A stretch of DNA of 64,000 nt from Staphylotrichum longicolle (lineage: Eukaryota; Ascomycota; Sordariomycetes; Sordariales; Chaetomiaceae): NCBI GenBank assembly GCA_019096155.1, contig JAHCVI010000003.1:1178001-1242000 (forward strand), written 5' to 3'. The notes under the pieces are model-generated. The model was not told the origin of the DNA. It was given only the letters and a program-made list of their open reading frames with translations, and made no database searches. The position numbers and the translations under genes are program-made. Shown piece after piece: positions 1 to 11,746 of the stretch; the first letter of the stretch is position 1; the number at the start of each line of letters is the position of its first letter.

Positions 1-1486
1 AGCGATGAGTGAGCATAATGGTCGGATCGACTTTCCCACTCTCGACCATGTCTCGAATTTCCTCCCAGTCTTTTTAACATTGTCAGTGCTCAGTGTATTA
101 CATCAAAATATCCTTGACTGGACTCACATCTTTGGACAGGGGTCTGACCACAGCCGATCAGGCTGATTCCAAGCTCCATCAATGCTCCGATGTTGAAGTG
201 GTTGGTGTCTGCAAGTAGTGGTCAGAGGGCTGCATCAACCTGCAGCTCGACAAACGATTCTCCAATCGATGGAGTACTGTGAATACTCACATCCAACATA
301 GTCGCTGATGATACCAACCCTTCCAAACTTCTTCGTCGCATAGATCGCCTCGTTGACCATCTCACTGGTGTCTTGCTCCATGCCGGTCGCGAGCTCCATC
401 TTGTGCGTCCATCCCTTGGCGTACTCGCCACCAGTTGCTTCAATGCAAACATCGACACCTCCCGGAACCATTTCGAGAATCTTGGAAGGGACTGACTCGT
501 CACTCTTCAGGGTTGTGTAGTTGATGGTTTCCAGGCCCTTGATCTTGGACTTTGCATAGTCGGTGCGCCAGTTGTTGTCGATTCCAATGACTCGCTTGGC
601 TCCCTTATGCTTCAGGGCCCAGTAGCTGGCCATGAACCCAATCGGGCCGAGGCCCCAGATGGCAACTGTATCCCCTTCCTTTACCCCAGTATACGTCACT
701 GCGTGGTACGAGGTGGGAAGAACGTCGGAGAGGTACAGGCCTGCGGCAAACGAATGATTAGCAAAAGCGAGATACGAAGAAAACAAGATGTGGCTGACCT
801 TTCTCATCCGGAACCGAGTCGGGGATTCTGAGAAGAGTGTTGTCGGCCAATGGGGCGCGTACGTATTCGGCCTGGCCTCCAGCAAAACCGCCGACAAAGT
901 GGGAGTAGCCGAAGATGCCGCTCATGCGGCCGCCATACATCTTGTTCTGCAGGGTCGAGGCATTGGTCCTCTCGCAAGCAGTAGTAAGACCCTTCTTGCA
1001 GAACTCGCACTTGCCGCAAGGGATGCAGAAACTGTTCACCACCCGCTCACCGGGCCTTAGGTTTTTGACAGCTGAGCCTACCTCGTCGACGATACCGCAG
1101 AACTCGTGACCAAGGATATCGCCCTTCTCGAGCTGAAGGATGACGCCGTGCAAGAGATGCATATCGCTGCCACATACGGTCGAGCCCGTGACCCTGACAA
1201 TGGCATCGGTGGGATCAACGATTTTAGGCTTGTTTGTCTCAACTATCACCCCATATCAGTCATGCAGTTCGCCAACGTAGAGGGGATGGAGGACATGAAG
1301 CCATCACTTACTGACACGCACGTCGTTCTTGCCCATCCACGCCAGCGCCTTCATCTTTTCCCCACTCGGATCGGCATACTTGCCACCCTCGCGGTTGGGG
1401 TTCGAGATATCTGTATGCGTCGCACGGCCCTTGTCGTCATGGCCTAGGACCTTCTCAATCCCTTGGGCGGCAATGTTTTGAGCCAT
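1..1486 (-). CDS. Zinc-dependent alcohol dehydrogenase (MDR family), 3' end beyond the window
   Basis: Five exons are visible: 1312-1486, 799-1242, 291-740, 128-208 and 1-69. All four introns are GT-AG and phase 1 (69, 58, 82 and 58 nt). The product is a cytosolic medium-chain NAD(P)-dependent dehydrogenase resembling the glutathione-independent formaldehyde/alcohol dehydrogenase group. Visible motifs are the catalytic-zinc Cys in VCGSDMHLLHG, the GHEFCG segment, the structural-zinc cysteine cluster CGKCEFCKKGLTTAC, and a Rossmann motif (AIWGLGPIGFMA). The ATG at 1486 gives a conventional N-terminal extension of about 45 residues before MKALAWMG. After the last intron the frame reads to the left edge without a stop, so the C-terminus lies outside. 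The family is secure; the substrate is not determinable here. Confidence 0.9.
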
Positions 1487-1797
1487 GTCTGGGAGGGGTG
1501 CTGGAAGATCTGTTGGTCTGGTGTGGAAGCAGAGGAGTTCAGGTACTCTTCAATGGCAGTTTGAGTGGTCTATACCAAAGAGAACGATGCAACACATCCT
1601 GAGGGCGTTGAGCACCGTCTCCTTGGATCATATACTACTTTGATAGCCTTAAGGCTGAACCGTAGTCCGAATAGAATATTACTCAACTTGGTGCGTCATC
1701 AACCTTCCCCGTCAAATGCGCGGGGGCATAATGGTCCTGTGCAAACTTTGGGGCCAGTCAAGCTCTGCTGGCGACAGTCGCCCCCTCTGGGAGCATG
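1487..1797. other. Upstream region of the dehydrogenase
   Basis: This is 5' flank of the minus-strand dehydrogenase. No coding frame, tRNA or repeat copy was recognised before the tandem repeat that begins near 1798. Confidence 0.5.
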
Positions 1798-2346
1798 TTC
1801 AGACGACTATGGATGATGTATACTCACCTCCGGAACTTCGAATATCGCCCGTGGCTTCAGCCTTATCCCTGGGAGAGTTTAATCTCATGCGCTATGAATG
1901 ATGTGCTTGTCATTGCGAGAGGGGGCACAATGTGCAGTTCGCGCCAACCAGCAGCGTCAGGTGCCTTATTCAGACGAGCATGAATCTTTTGCCGTATATT
2001 CATCGCCGGGACTTTGGATATCGCCCTTATCTTCGGCCTTACCCACTGGGAGATGTTCAGTCTCAAAGCGTCATGTCAATTTTGCGCCAACCAGTAGCGT
2101 GTTCAGACGAGTATGAATGACGTTTCTCATCACGGGGACTTCGGATACCGCCCTTGGCTTCAGTCTAAACCCCTGAGAGAGTTTAGTCTTAATGCGCCAT
2201 GTATGATGCGGCTGTCATTGCGAGAGGGGCTATGCGCAGTTCGCGCCACTAGCAGCGTGTTCAGAGGAGCATGCATGACGTATGCTCACCTCCGGGACTT
2301 TCGGATATCGCCCTTTGCCTTCAGCCTTACCCTTAAGAGCCCCTAG
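1798..2346. repeat. Degenerate tandem repeat, four units of about 130-170 bp
   Basis: The landmark TTCAGACGA (or TTCAGAGGA) recurs at 1798, 1969, 2102 and 2260, giving spacings of 171, 133 and 158 bp. Each unit has the same order of blocks: an ACTTCGGATATCGCCC-like block, a GGCTTCAGCCTTA-like block, a GGGAGAGTTTA block, then TTGCGAGAGGGG and CAGTTCGCGCCAACCAGCAGCGT. Unit 2 lacks most of the TTGCGAGAGGGG block and unit 4 is truncated after the first half. Short open frames across it differ between units, so I read it as non-coding. Confidence 0.8.
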
Positions 2347-3961
2347 ACCCTAAGATCTTGTGTCCCTGGACCCGCCTGGGCCACGTTCTGGCCGGGAGAT
2401 CTTTCAAACACTACACTCTGATGCGATTGAGTGGCGACTGAAGGTCGCATTTGCAGATGCTCCTATACCAGGAGTTATATGTGGCGCCTCAGTTGTGACC
2501 GAGAGCCACCAGCGCTGCGACACACTCGATGGTCCTAAGTCATTACTGCAAGTGTGACGTCGAAGACATCGTTGATCTCCGCTTCGAGGTCACTGTTGAA
2601 TAGAGCTGGGACTAGCCCGTTCCAGAGGCATTATAGCTATTACCCCCGCTCCAGCTGTTGACCCGATCCCCCGATCGATCCCTTTGTCTAGGGCCGGTTG
2701 TTACAAGTCACGATGTATGCTGGAGTGGTGCTCTCTCTCCTGTCCCAGTCTCCGAGTCTCGCTCGACCCTTGCCACGTCGCATTCCATCCTGCAACGCGA
2801 CAAGCCGTCAAAGTGGGTGAGAAAATAGGTCATCGAGCCACACAGACCAATGAAGTACCTCATTCCCCCAACACTCAACACTACTTAACCTAGGTGGTGT
2901 CAGTCGAATGTTGCCATCGAGGAAAAATAACAGCCGAGATGGCCGCTCTACCTGTGTTTTCTCGAAATTGCGCCGTAGATCCACTGTCCCTCGATGTCCT
3001 TTGGTGTTGCGAATGGAATCATAGGTACTTCGAGTTTCCGTCACTCCTCCAAAATCAAGGCCATCACTCGGTAAGCATCTGCTAGCTCCTCGGGTCCCCC
3101 AAACTACCGCTTTGTACTGAGACCTCTCGGTCCACGGTGCAGTGTTCTTTCACGCACCCAAGCTAGTTTTATACTTCCCGTATCATATCTCGATCCATCG
3201 CCCATTGTTCACCTGTAATCTTCTCTTAATCCTCCTCGCCACCTCCTTCTCCGTTCCCATGAACATCGTCACGGGTGTTCTCGCTTGCAATCTTGCTCAT
3301 CAAGTGAAGATATTCATCATCATCATCATCATCTGGGTAGGTCGACTTCCGAAAGTTCCGAGTCTGCTGGCCAACCAGGGTTGCGATTCATGGTCCTCAT
3401 TGCCGAATCTCCCTTCTGGTCCCAAACTTCTCGACCTGCGTGATTATGAGACCGGGCGAGGAGTGCAAGCGTGGAAAGACACGTGTGTATCATTGGCCAC
3501 TCCTCCAGTATCTTTGCAAGAGAATGTGTACCTAGGTCCACCCCTGAGATCGGGACCATGTCCAAGCCCCAAACACTGCTTTTGGTGCAGTGCCAGCCGG
3601 ATCTAAAATTTCAGCAGCTCCTGGCAAGGCTTATTCGGGACCTGTGGTTTCGTTGCCTTGCCCGAATGAGAATGGCGGTAGGGTGGATTCACTATCAGAT
3701 GACTGCGTTGTACGTTAGGGCCATGAGTTCGGCCGTATGAAAGCTGTCTTTTGGCTGAACCTGGGGATAGAAGTAAAACTTGACGCTAGTGATGGGCGCC
3801 ATAACATCATCCCACGTCACTGTAGTATTGCCAGTCTTGTGGATGATGAGGCGGTCGAAACAGAATGTCTCCAAGCACGCGAGGTGCTGGAAAAGAAGTT
3901 ATAATAAACCGGACACAATGTAACCCATCAGAAGCCCATTAGGAGCCCATTAGGGTGTTCA
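2347..3961. other. Gene-poor region, no supported gene
   Basis: No frame with a recognisable family was found on either strand. A short (ATC)n microsatellite lies near 3312-3332. A 12-bp near-duplication (AGCCCATTAG twice) lies at about 3933-3953, just before the kinase-like tail. Confidence 0.5.
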
Positions 3962-4192
3962 CGTCTACAGCTACATGGACCCAAACCCGAGGCAAAGATA
4001 GAATCCCTCGGCGCTGAGGGGAGAGCAGCACTCTACGCGCTTCTCAAGGCCATGCTCAGGTACTTGCCTGGCGAGAGGATGTCGGCTGGGGAAGTATTGG
4101 CGTCAGAGTGGATAAAGAAGTGGGCAATTCCAGATTTGGAGGAGGTTCGAGCGAGAGGCGAGGAAGAGATGAGGCAAAAGGGGGGAACATGA
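3962..4192 (+). pseudogene. Protein-kinase C-terminal fragment (SRPK-like fungal kinase tail)
   Basis: A 77-codon open frame ending at the TGA at 4190-4192 reads like the last part of a fungal Ser/Thr kinase. It contains LLKAMLRYLPGERMSAGEVL followed by EWIKKWAIPD and a charged tail. The LPGERMSA-x-EVL-x-EW block is the conserved end of subdomain XI in SRPK-like and related kinases. No glycine loop, catalytic HRD or DFG segment is visible in the 1.5 kb upstream on this strand, so this is a detached 3' fragment. The alternative, a last exon of a gene with long introns, is unlikely because no earlier kinase exon is seen. Confidence 0.5.
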
Positions 4193-4583
4193 ATCGAAAA
4201 ATGCGAGCCTGGCAAAGAAGTAAATGATCTTACTATGATGATAGGGATGGGTTGAGTGAAAAGAAAAAAGGTTGCATACTGAGAACAACAACGAAACCCG
4301 GAGCAAAGGAAATGCGAAGCAATTGAGTCGATGTGAACATGAGCATCACAGATATCATAACCCACTGGAGACAAGAGCAGCGGCTCTAAGCAGCGGCTCC
4401 AACCCCATTTTGTCGCAATTGCAGTCAAATAACATCACTGACTTGACAACTACCTATTCATAGCCGCAGGTTCGGGTGAATAGACCTAAGAGCATTGCAG
4501 TCATCCATTCCCACTACCTATTTACACCCAAGGCCAGGCAGTCCCTGCTCTGACAACACACGCGCACCAACGCCTAAACCCGC
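4193..4583. other. Intergenic spacer 3' of the P450
   Basis: This holds the probable 3' untranslated region of the P450. Nothing else was recognised. Confidence 0.4.
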
Positions 4584-6269
4584 TTATGCCCGCTTGATAT
4601 ACACCTCCAGTCCAGACTGGACAACAAAGAACGACGCGTTGGCCTTGAGCGGCCGCCCAGGATAAGCCAGCTCAAACCGATAGTCGCGCAGCAACCTGGG
4701 CACCACCTTGTTGATCTCGAGCAGGGCCAGATTCCGGCCAATGCACAAGTGGCTACCACCGCCAAACTACAGATCTTGTCAGAATTTGGACTATATACGA
4801 AAAGAACCGGGGGAGTATTCTCACCTGGAACATGTACCTCTCCATCTTCTTCGCCCGCTCCTCATCCTCGAGCCAGCGCTCGGGCCTAAAGTCATCCGCG
4901 TCCTGGCCAAACACCTCCTTGTCGCGATGCAGCACCCAGCCGTTGGCCGCGATGGTGGTGCCGCCGGGGAAGAAGTGGCCGTCCAGCTCGGCGCCCTCGG
5001 GCGGGACCAGGCGCGTGATGTTGAGACCGACGGCGGGACGCACACGCATGGCCTCCTTGAGGCACGCCTGCAGGTAGGGAAGGTTCTGCGACTCGTTCCA
5101 GGAGAGGTTGCCCGTGGCGGGGATGGTGCCCGTCTTGACGGCGTTTTCGAGCTCGCGGATGAGAGATTGGTAGACGGGCTTGGAGTCGAGGACGTGCCAG
5201 AAGAAGGATTGCATAGTCGAGGCGGTCGAGTCGGAGCCGGCGAAGCTTGCACAGCATTAGCACCCAGACCACCAACCATGAGACCCCTGAGCGCCCAAAC
5301 TTACATCGCACCATGCGCCACCGCAAACACATCCCCCTCCCTGAACCTCTCGGGATCCTTCAGATGCCCCTGAATCAAACTCGCCATCAGATCCTGCCTC
5401 CCATCCCCGCTCCTCAACAGGCCCCCATTGTCCTTATCAAACGGCTGGCGCCGCGCCATCTCTTCCAGCGCCATCCGCGTGATCAGCGCGTTCTTGGTGC
5501 TCAGCCCAGGCACAAACTGCCACAGCGGGTTCCTCCTCAAGAAGAAATCCAGCTCCGGCACCTGGCCCACGATCCCGTTATACATCTGCGAGTTGTCAAT
5601 CGTCTTGATCGCGTTGTCCACGTCCCGCCCCTCCTCGAGGAAGCCAAACCCCCTGCTGAACGCCACCTCGCCGAGCACGTCAAACGCGAAGTAGTGCAGG
5701 TAGTCGCCCAGATCAAAGATCCCCTTGCCGCTGTCGATGTGCTCCCCGATCTTGCGCACCAGCAGCTCGATGGTGTCGTTGATGAACGGGCTCAGCTGCT
5801 GCATGGCGGCCATGCCGTACGGCACGTTCGCGACCCTCTTCTTCATGGCGTGCACATCCTCGCGGGTCTCGGTGAAAATGTCCGGGTTCTCGGGCGGCGG
5901 GAACACGCCGTAGAAGGGCGTCTTGAAGAAGCGCTTGCCCGCGCTGAGCAGGGTGCGCGCGGCCTCGGGCGACGAGACGGACACCTCGTCGGGCGCGATG
6001 CGCACGACGGGGCCGTACTTGCGGTGCAGCGCGATGTGGTCGAGGTGCGTGCGGCCCGAGGCCGTCGACTTGACCTTCCAGAGGCGGGTGACGGAGGCGA
6101 GCCAGGGGCCCGGGTACTTGCGCAGCGGGGAGGCGTAGCGCTTGTAGAGGCGGCGCACGAGGAGGGTGGTGAGGAGGAGGGCGGGCCAGTGCGCGGTGAG
6201 GACGGCGAGGGCGGTGCTGAGGAGGGTTTGGCTTTGGGGGCTCGCCCCGCTGGGGTTGAGGACGCCCAT
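4584..6269 (-). CDS. Cytochrome P450 monooxygenase, microsomal
   Basis: Three exons (5305-6269, 4825-5245, 4584-4766) joined by two short introns give 522 residues, a normal length for a fungal microsomal P450. An N-terminal hydrophobic anchor (about residues 18-38) is followed by the KYPGPW hinge. The I-helix oxygen-binding motif AGSDST spans the first splice junction. The K-helix ExxR lies in KEAMRVRP, the PERW motif is present, and the heme loop FGGGSHLCIGRNLA puts the heme-ligand Cys near residue 470. Overall it resembles fungal pisatin-demethylase/benzoate-hydroxylase-like P450s. The enzyme catalyses NADPH-dependent monooxygenation with a P450 reductase; the substrate is unknown. No biosynthetic backbone gene lies next to it, so catabolism or detoxification is as likely as secondary metabolism. 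Confidence 0.92.
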
Positions 6270-7934
6270 GGCGGAGGGGTGGTGGATGGGTGACGGAGGT
6301 AGCTGCTGGGACGGGCAGCGAGACTTGGTGTTGAACGCCTGGGAATACGAGTGGGCGATGGACGAGGGGAGGGGACCAACTGTTGAAGTTGCCCGTGTCA
6401 GGAGGTTTTAAGTGACTTGTGTTCCGGAAGGGTAGGACATGGTGCGCGGCGGCCCATGGGAGTTATTAGCCAGCAACACCCAGGTGTTCTCCCGACCCCC
6501 CGAACGCCCCCCTCAGGTTAGGGTGACCGCGTGCCGGGAGGCACTTGGAGACATCTGCCGATCCCGTCCCTGGCCATGATGGATGGCTGCCAAGACCCGG
6601 TTGAACATCAACCACAGCACAGCGGCCGAGAGAACCCGTCGCCCGCCAAGTCGGGCCATTGGTCCAGGCGGATGGCTTGCAGGTGGTGGTCGCGGATCCA
6701 ATCAGGCGCCTGGAACTCGGGCGTCAAAAATAGAGTGCGAGGCAGAACTGGGGGTGCGGAGAAGGAAGGCTGGGAGCTAGGCCTTGCTAGGCCTTGTGGG
6801 GTTAAGAGGATCAATAACCGTGGTCACTTGTCAACACCGTCAAGCCATTGAATTCTCATCTGCAGCGAGACAAGTCTGCAATTCAGGCGGTGGTTGTGTT
6901 GTCCTGTCCAGGGAGGAGGGGAACATCAGTACATTTTCACCGGAAAAGACATCTCCTGCCAACCTCAACCGTTAAGCGGCCGACATTCTAAATACGCGGG
7001 AAGATGCAACAGACCGCACATGAAACAATTGGTTGTCGTGTGTAAGTGTGCCAGATCAGGCTGGCTTCTACTGGTCGGGGAATTGCAGCGCAGGTGGCAA
7101 GCGTCATGGTGTGCGGGGCAATCTGGTTGCCCTCAGGTTGCTCCTCGGCAGTTGATCTGGCCCCTCTGTTTGGAACGAAGCGCCTTTGGTGACGATGAGT
7201 CGCCAGGCTCGAAGCGGGGCCGGAGCTGCTCAAAAGCAGACGAGCTTTGGCAGCGGATGTCTTACCTCAGCTGCATGTAATCATCGACCCAGTGAAAGAT
7301 AGGATAAGTGCTAGAGATACATTGCCGATAAATGGATACCTGGCTCGCCTGGTATTCCGCATGTTTAGTTTGGACAAGATGGTTCGATATGAGCAGGGTG
7401 CCGCTGGGTGGGATGAAGGTACCCGATCGAGTGGCTTTCCACGTTTTGGTGTGGACAATGCCCCGCCTCCGCAGAATGAGTGGATCCTCTCCGTCTTGGA
7501 GATCTTGGCATCATCCGAACGCGACTTGGAGCATTTAGCAGGAACCTTGAGGACGGGCCACTGGACTTGGTTCAAACCATCCTTGAGAGAATTGCTCTGT
7601 TAAAAAGGAAAAGGAAAAGAGGGAAAAACGGTACGGCCCCCGTCACACTGCACATGGTTTTGTCTGCAGTGAATGGGTGCGGTTGTTGGCAGGGATCAAG
7701 AGCACAAGCACAGAAAGCGCGGCAGGAGAACCGACATTGAGATCCAGAGTATTAAACAACACCACAACCGATTTAACAGCCTCTAGGCCCCATGAATATG
7801 TTTCGCAACTGTAAGCCCGCCTTTTCCTCTTCCCGTACGCCAAAACTCCAAGCATGATGCAAAGCCGAGCGTGACGGGGGACGTGAATGCATGCCCGTGC
7901 CAATCCAGCCGTCAAAGCCCACCAGGTATCCTCC
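6270..7934. other. 1.7 kb intergenic region, P450 promoter side
   Basis: It includes the P450 upstream region and the 3' flank of the L1-domain gene. Several 60-130 codon frames occur, but none has splice partners or family resemblance. Confidence 0.5.
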
Positions 7935-9274
7935 TCAGATCTCAGCCTTCTTCTTCGCGGCCGCCTTCTGCTTCTTCAACTTGGCCTTCCGCTCCGCGAT
8001 CTCCTTGTCCAGCTTGTCGTCGTTGCTCTCCGGCACCGCCTCCTTGACCTTCTTCACCTTCTTCTTCGGCCGGTCCTCCTTCACCGGCTCCTCCTCCGCC
8101 ACCTCGGGCTCGGCGTCCAGCGACTTGCGCTTCTTGCCGATGTTGGGCTTCTCGCCCAGCGCCGCCCGGCGCTTGCCAGGAAGCGCGCTTGGAGGCTCCT
8201 GCCCGTCGGCAACCACCTTCGAGTCGTCGAGCCAGAGCTCGTCGGTCTGGTAGATGGGCAGCGCCGCCGTCTCCGGGCCCTTGACGTACAGGTTGCGCAC
8301 GTTCTGCCACTTTTGCGGGACGAACCGCTCCACCAGCTCGCGCACCACGGTGTCGACATTGGCCGCGATCTTCTCCGGCTCCCAGCTCGCATACCCAACC
8401 TTGACTGCTGTGTTGGTCGAGGGGGTGAGGTGGACCAGCGCGGCGCCAATGGCCTTTTGGATCTCGGCCACAATCTCGGGGATCGGCCGGGCGTTGACGT
8501 TCTCCACCGGGTCGCGCTTCGGCTTCTTGCCCTTGGGGGCCGGCACCCGCTTGCCGTCGACCTTTTCCCTCTGCGCCATGAGGACGACCGGGATGGGCCG
8601 CTTCACCGTGGTCTTGTAGAAGCTCTTGCCGAGGGCCTTGGGCAGACGGTTGATGATCCGGTCGTCGGCGAGGAAGACATCGTGCTCGCTGAACAGCTTC
8701 CGTTGCGCCTCGAACTGCTTGAACTTTGCCCGCAGATGGCTAATGTCGATAACCCTGCCGATCTTGGCGCGGAGATCCTCAGGGAATTCGTCGGCGACCG
8801 CATTCTTGTACCACCGCTGGGGATCGGCCGTTATTATGCACACGCTGAGCTCGTCGCTGGTGTTGAGTGAGTGAGGGAGAGCGATCTTTCCTGGTTGAAG
8901 ACCTGGGCGTTGTTAGCACAAGCCTCTAGTGCGGAATCGTAAACACCATGTCGCTCTCTCAAGATTCCTTCTCCTCCAGCGGCAAGCTGCTGCGCGCCAT
9001 TTGGCGATGCGGCCAAGGAGAGGGCAAGGCACGGAGACTTCGACGTACGGTTGGAATCATGGATATGCTTCTTGGTTGTCAGGGTAAGCCAGACCGGGGT
9101 CTCGGCGACAGTCGTCTCCTCGTCGGCGAGCAGGTTCTGCTTGCCATCCTGTCGCGGTTCGGCGGCCGACTTCTTGATGTGCGCGACGAGGGCCTTGCAG
9201 GCCTTCAAGGTCTGCTCAGGGTCGACAGGGACCACGGCCTCGGAGGCCTTCGTAACGGCGGTGGAGTTCGTCAT
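7935..9274 (-). CDS. Ribosomal L1-domain nucleolar protein (Cic1/Utp30/RSL1D1 family)
   Basis: Two exons (9049-9274 and 7935-8902) are joined across a 146-nt intron. The acceptor just before the codons for LQPGKIALPHSLN restores the conserved L1-domain strand. The product has 397 residues. The L1 fold spans roughly residues 20-270 (KKHIHDSNR, then PGKIALPHSLN, ITADPQRWYKN and the VGYASWEPEKI region). A Lys/Glu-rich, nuclear-localisation-like tail follows. Proteins of this family act in pre-rRNA processing and 60S or 40S assembly in the nucleolus. Orthology to yeast Cic1 rather than Utp30 cannot be settled by eye. Confidence 0.85.
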
Positions 9275-10116
9275 TGTTGCGAAGGCTCAATGCTGCAATG
9301 CCGTCGGTTGTCGCACTCGAGATCGCGACTGGGCCGTTTTTCTTTGGATCTTTCCCAAGAAATTTTGGGCTTATCCGGAAGACCATTTTTTCCGCTTATC
9401 TGCGATAAGATTAAACCCCTGCCACTTACTGGAACGGGCAGGTGGGGCTTTGTGATGGCGGGGACCCTGAGACCCTGTGGAGCCCTGATGTTGTGGTTGC
9501 TAACCCTGGACCCTGAACTTTCACCCTAACCTGAGCTTGAACAGGCAGCCTTCAACCATCTTGACTGTCATTGTTGCCCAGGACGAACAATGGAAACGTT
9601 GGTTTTATTCTTTGTCCCAGTCAGACAACCTCAAACACGTCCTTGATTGCCAAGTTCCGTTCATCTATCTGCCATAGCCATAACTACATCGACATCAGTA
9701 CCCGACACTCGTACGCACAACTCCCCTAACAATCGCAGTCCTCCGTTTTGGTGCCAATCCATGCCCAGCAACTTCCACAGCTATCCTTTCTAGGAGACCC
9801 AGCCAGAGGGCAAGCCACTCTCTGCGCGTCGTGCGGGTAGAGAACATCAAAAAGCAAATTATAAGACAACAAAATTACGCCTTGCGCTATGCACCTCCTC
9901 CCAAAGCAAACAGAGACGAAATACAGATTGGATGGGTGGGGGTGGAGGGCAAGAAGAACCAGCAAGTATCCGACAAGAAAATGGGGGCAGGTGAGCTCTC
10001 TTCAAGCACAGGCGGCCAGCAAGCAATCCCCCCTCCTGTTGTCGAGGTGGGGACCAGGGCAGAGGGCGGTGACACCCGGGACGAGGAATAGCGGTATCCG
10101 ACTCCCGCGGCGTTGA
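9275..10116. other. Intergenic, no gene recognised
   Basis: Promoter side of the L1-domain gene and 3' flank of the FHA gene. Frames near 9726-10091 on both strands overlap each other and look like chance. Confidence 0.5.
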
Positions 10117-11746
10117 TCAGGGAGTGCGGGGCCGCTTCCAATAATATTGCTGCAGAAGAAAACACATCAGCACCCAGTCAATCACTCACACAAACAGAAA
10201 AGGTCACCTTATGCTGCTTCCGGCAGTTCCTCAAGCTCGGCTTCCTCAGCCCATCCGTCACCGCCAGCCGCCGGTGCTCGTCGGTATCCAGCTCGGGCGT
10301 GTAGTAGTACTCGCTCTCGAGCGGCTTGCCCGCGGCGTCCTTGCCCTGCCGCCGGATGATGCCCACGCACGGCGTCGACTCGATGACGATGCGCAGCTGG
10401 TCCGCCGTCACGCCCTTGCGCTCGTCCGCCGGCAGGTTGCTCATGATGGTCGACAGCGGGGTCGACGACAGGCGCGAGAAGGCGAGCTGGTTGATCACGT
10501 GGTTGGTGATGGTCGCCGTGGCCTCCGGGCTGAGGCCGGTGACTGCTGCCGGGGTCGAGGCGGAGTGGCCGGCGCTGGGGGAGTTGGCGTTTGCGGGGCC
10601 CAGCGGGGAGCTGGCGGGGATCGGGGACGACTCCAGGACAGCGGCCAGCGACTCGCGGGAGGCGGGTGCCTTTTGAGGCGTGAAGGCTGAGAAGGATGCG
10701 AGACGACTAGAAATGTTGGGGCCGAAGGGGCCGAAGGAGTGAAGGATAGGATCGTTCTCTCCGATGGGATCGTTCTCGTCGTCGGATTGCGGGTCGCTCA
10801 GATCGCTGGAGAAGCTCTCGGCCACGTGCGTCATGAAGCTGGCTTCAGCGTTGCGGGCCTTGGACTTCCTCGGCGACTTCTCGTCCGCACTGGCGTCTTC
10901 ATAGATCTCTACCGGAGCGTCATCCTCTTCGACGTGACGCGGAAGCAGACTGTCGAAGCTCGCATTCGAGCTCGAGACATTGGCGGGTGTGGGCGACTCC
11001 GGGCTGGCGAGGCGCGTCGTTCGCCTCAGAGGACTGCCGTGCAGCTCGGAACCAGCCCTTGCCACTCTCGGACGGGGAGACTCATCCCATGTCGAGTCGC
11101 TCAGGTGGCCCAGCGCGTCTTGGTCCTTATCCCGACGCGGCCACCGCACAAACACCCTCGCGTCCTGGACGTTGATCATGATCTCGGCACCCTCCGTCTC
11201 CGACGTGAACGAGTCGCCCTTGGCCAGTTCCCACGTCTGCCCCTGGCAGACAAGCTTCAGCCCGTTCCAGCCATTGCAGATAATCTCGATCTTGTTGGGC
11301 TCCAATGAGCTGGCCGCCGCGATATACCGCGCCTTGACGTGGACTCGGCTAATCAGGCGGTTCGCCGAGAGCTGATAGTGCGACGAGCTGCTGGACCGGC
11401 CCATCAGCACCGTCTCGCCGTTCTCGTTGAGCTCCACCGACGGGACACTGGAAAGAGGGGCACGGTCGGAGATTGTCGAAAGCGTCCGCTGCGGGACAGG
11501 CCGGGGGCCGAGCCCGATACGCGGGGGGCTCGACGAGAGGATGCCCGTGCTCGAGGTCGGCACTGGTGTGGGGTACTTCAGGAAGGCGTTGGAGTTCGCG
11601 TGCCGCTTCGACGGGCGTGGCAGGCCCGGTGAGGAAGAGAGCGGTTCGAACGCGGGGAGAAGAGAAGGAGCAGGGCGCTTCACGCCGGCCGCGGTGGGCA
11701 GCGTAGGCTCGAGGGCCTTGCTGTGTGCTGAGGGTGACGAGTCCAT
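10117..11746 (-). CDS. FHA-domain protein, Tos4/Plm2-like
   Basis: A 1539-nt first exon (10208-11746) and a tiny second exon (10117-10149) are separated by a 58-nt intron (GTGACC...CTGCAG). Splicing replaces a random extension with the terminus QYYWKRPRTP, which fits conserved aromatic-basic tails. The total is 523 residues. An FHA-like phosphothreonine-binding module occupies about residues 110-205 (MGRSSSSSHYQL, then NRLISRVHVKARY). Long Ser/Pro-rich flanks carry many SP/TP sites, and a conserved C-terminal region follows. The layout resembles yeast Tos4/Plm2, chromatin-associated G1/S and DNA-damage factors. The role is inferred by resemblance only. Confidence 0.8.

Noticed and set aside
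3142..3606. 154-codon plus-strand frame with a hydrophobic start
   Set aside because: It contains the ATC microsatellite as poly-Ile, has no family resemblance, and overlaps an equally open frame on the other strand.
3695..3899. Minus-strand open stretch with protein-like composition ending in a TGA
   Set aside because: It begins right after a stop, has no ATG or convincing acceptor, and I could not assign it to a family.
5247..6293. 348-codon plus-strand frame
   Set aside because: Exact antisense shadow of the P450 exon; Arg/Pro/His-rich as expected from GC-rich antisense.
4584..9274. Possible secondary-metabolite cluster around the P450
   Set aside because: No polyketide synthase, NRPS, terpene cyclase, transporter or pathway regulator is adjacent; the next gene is a ribosome-assembly factor.
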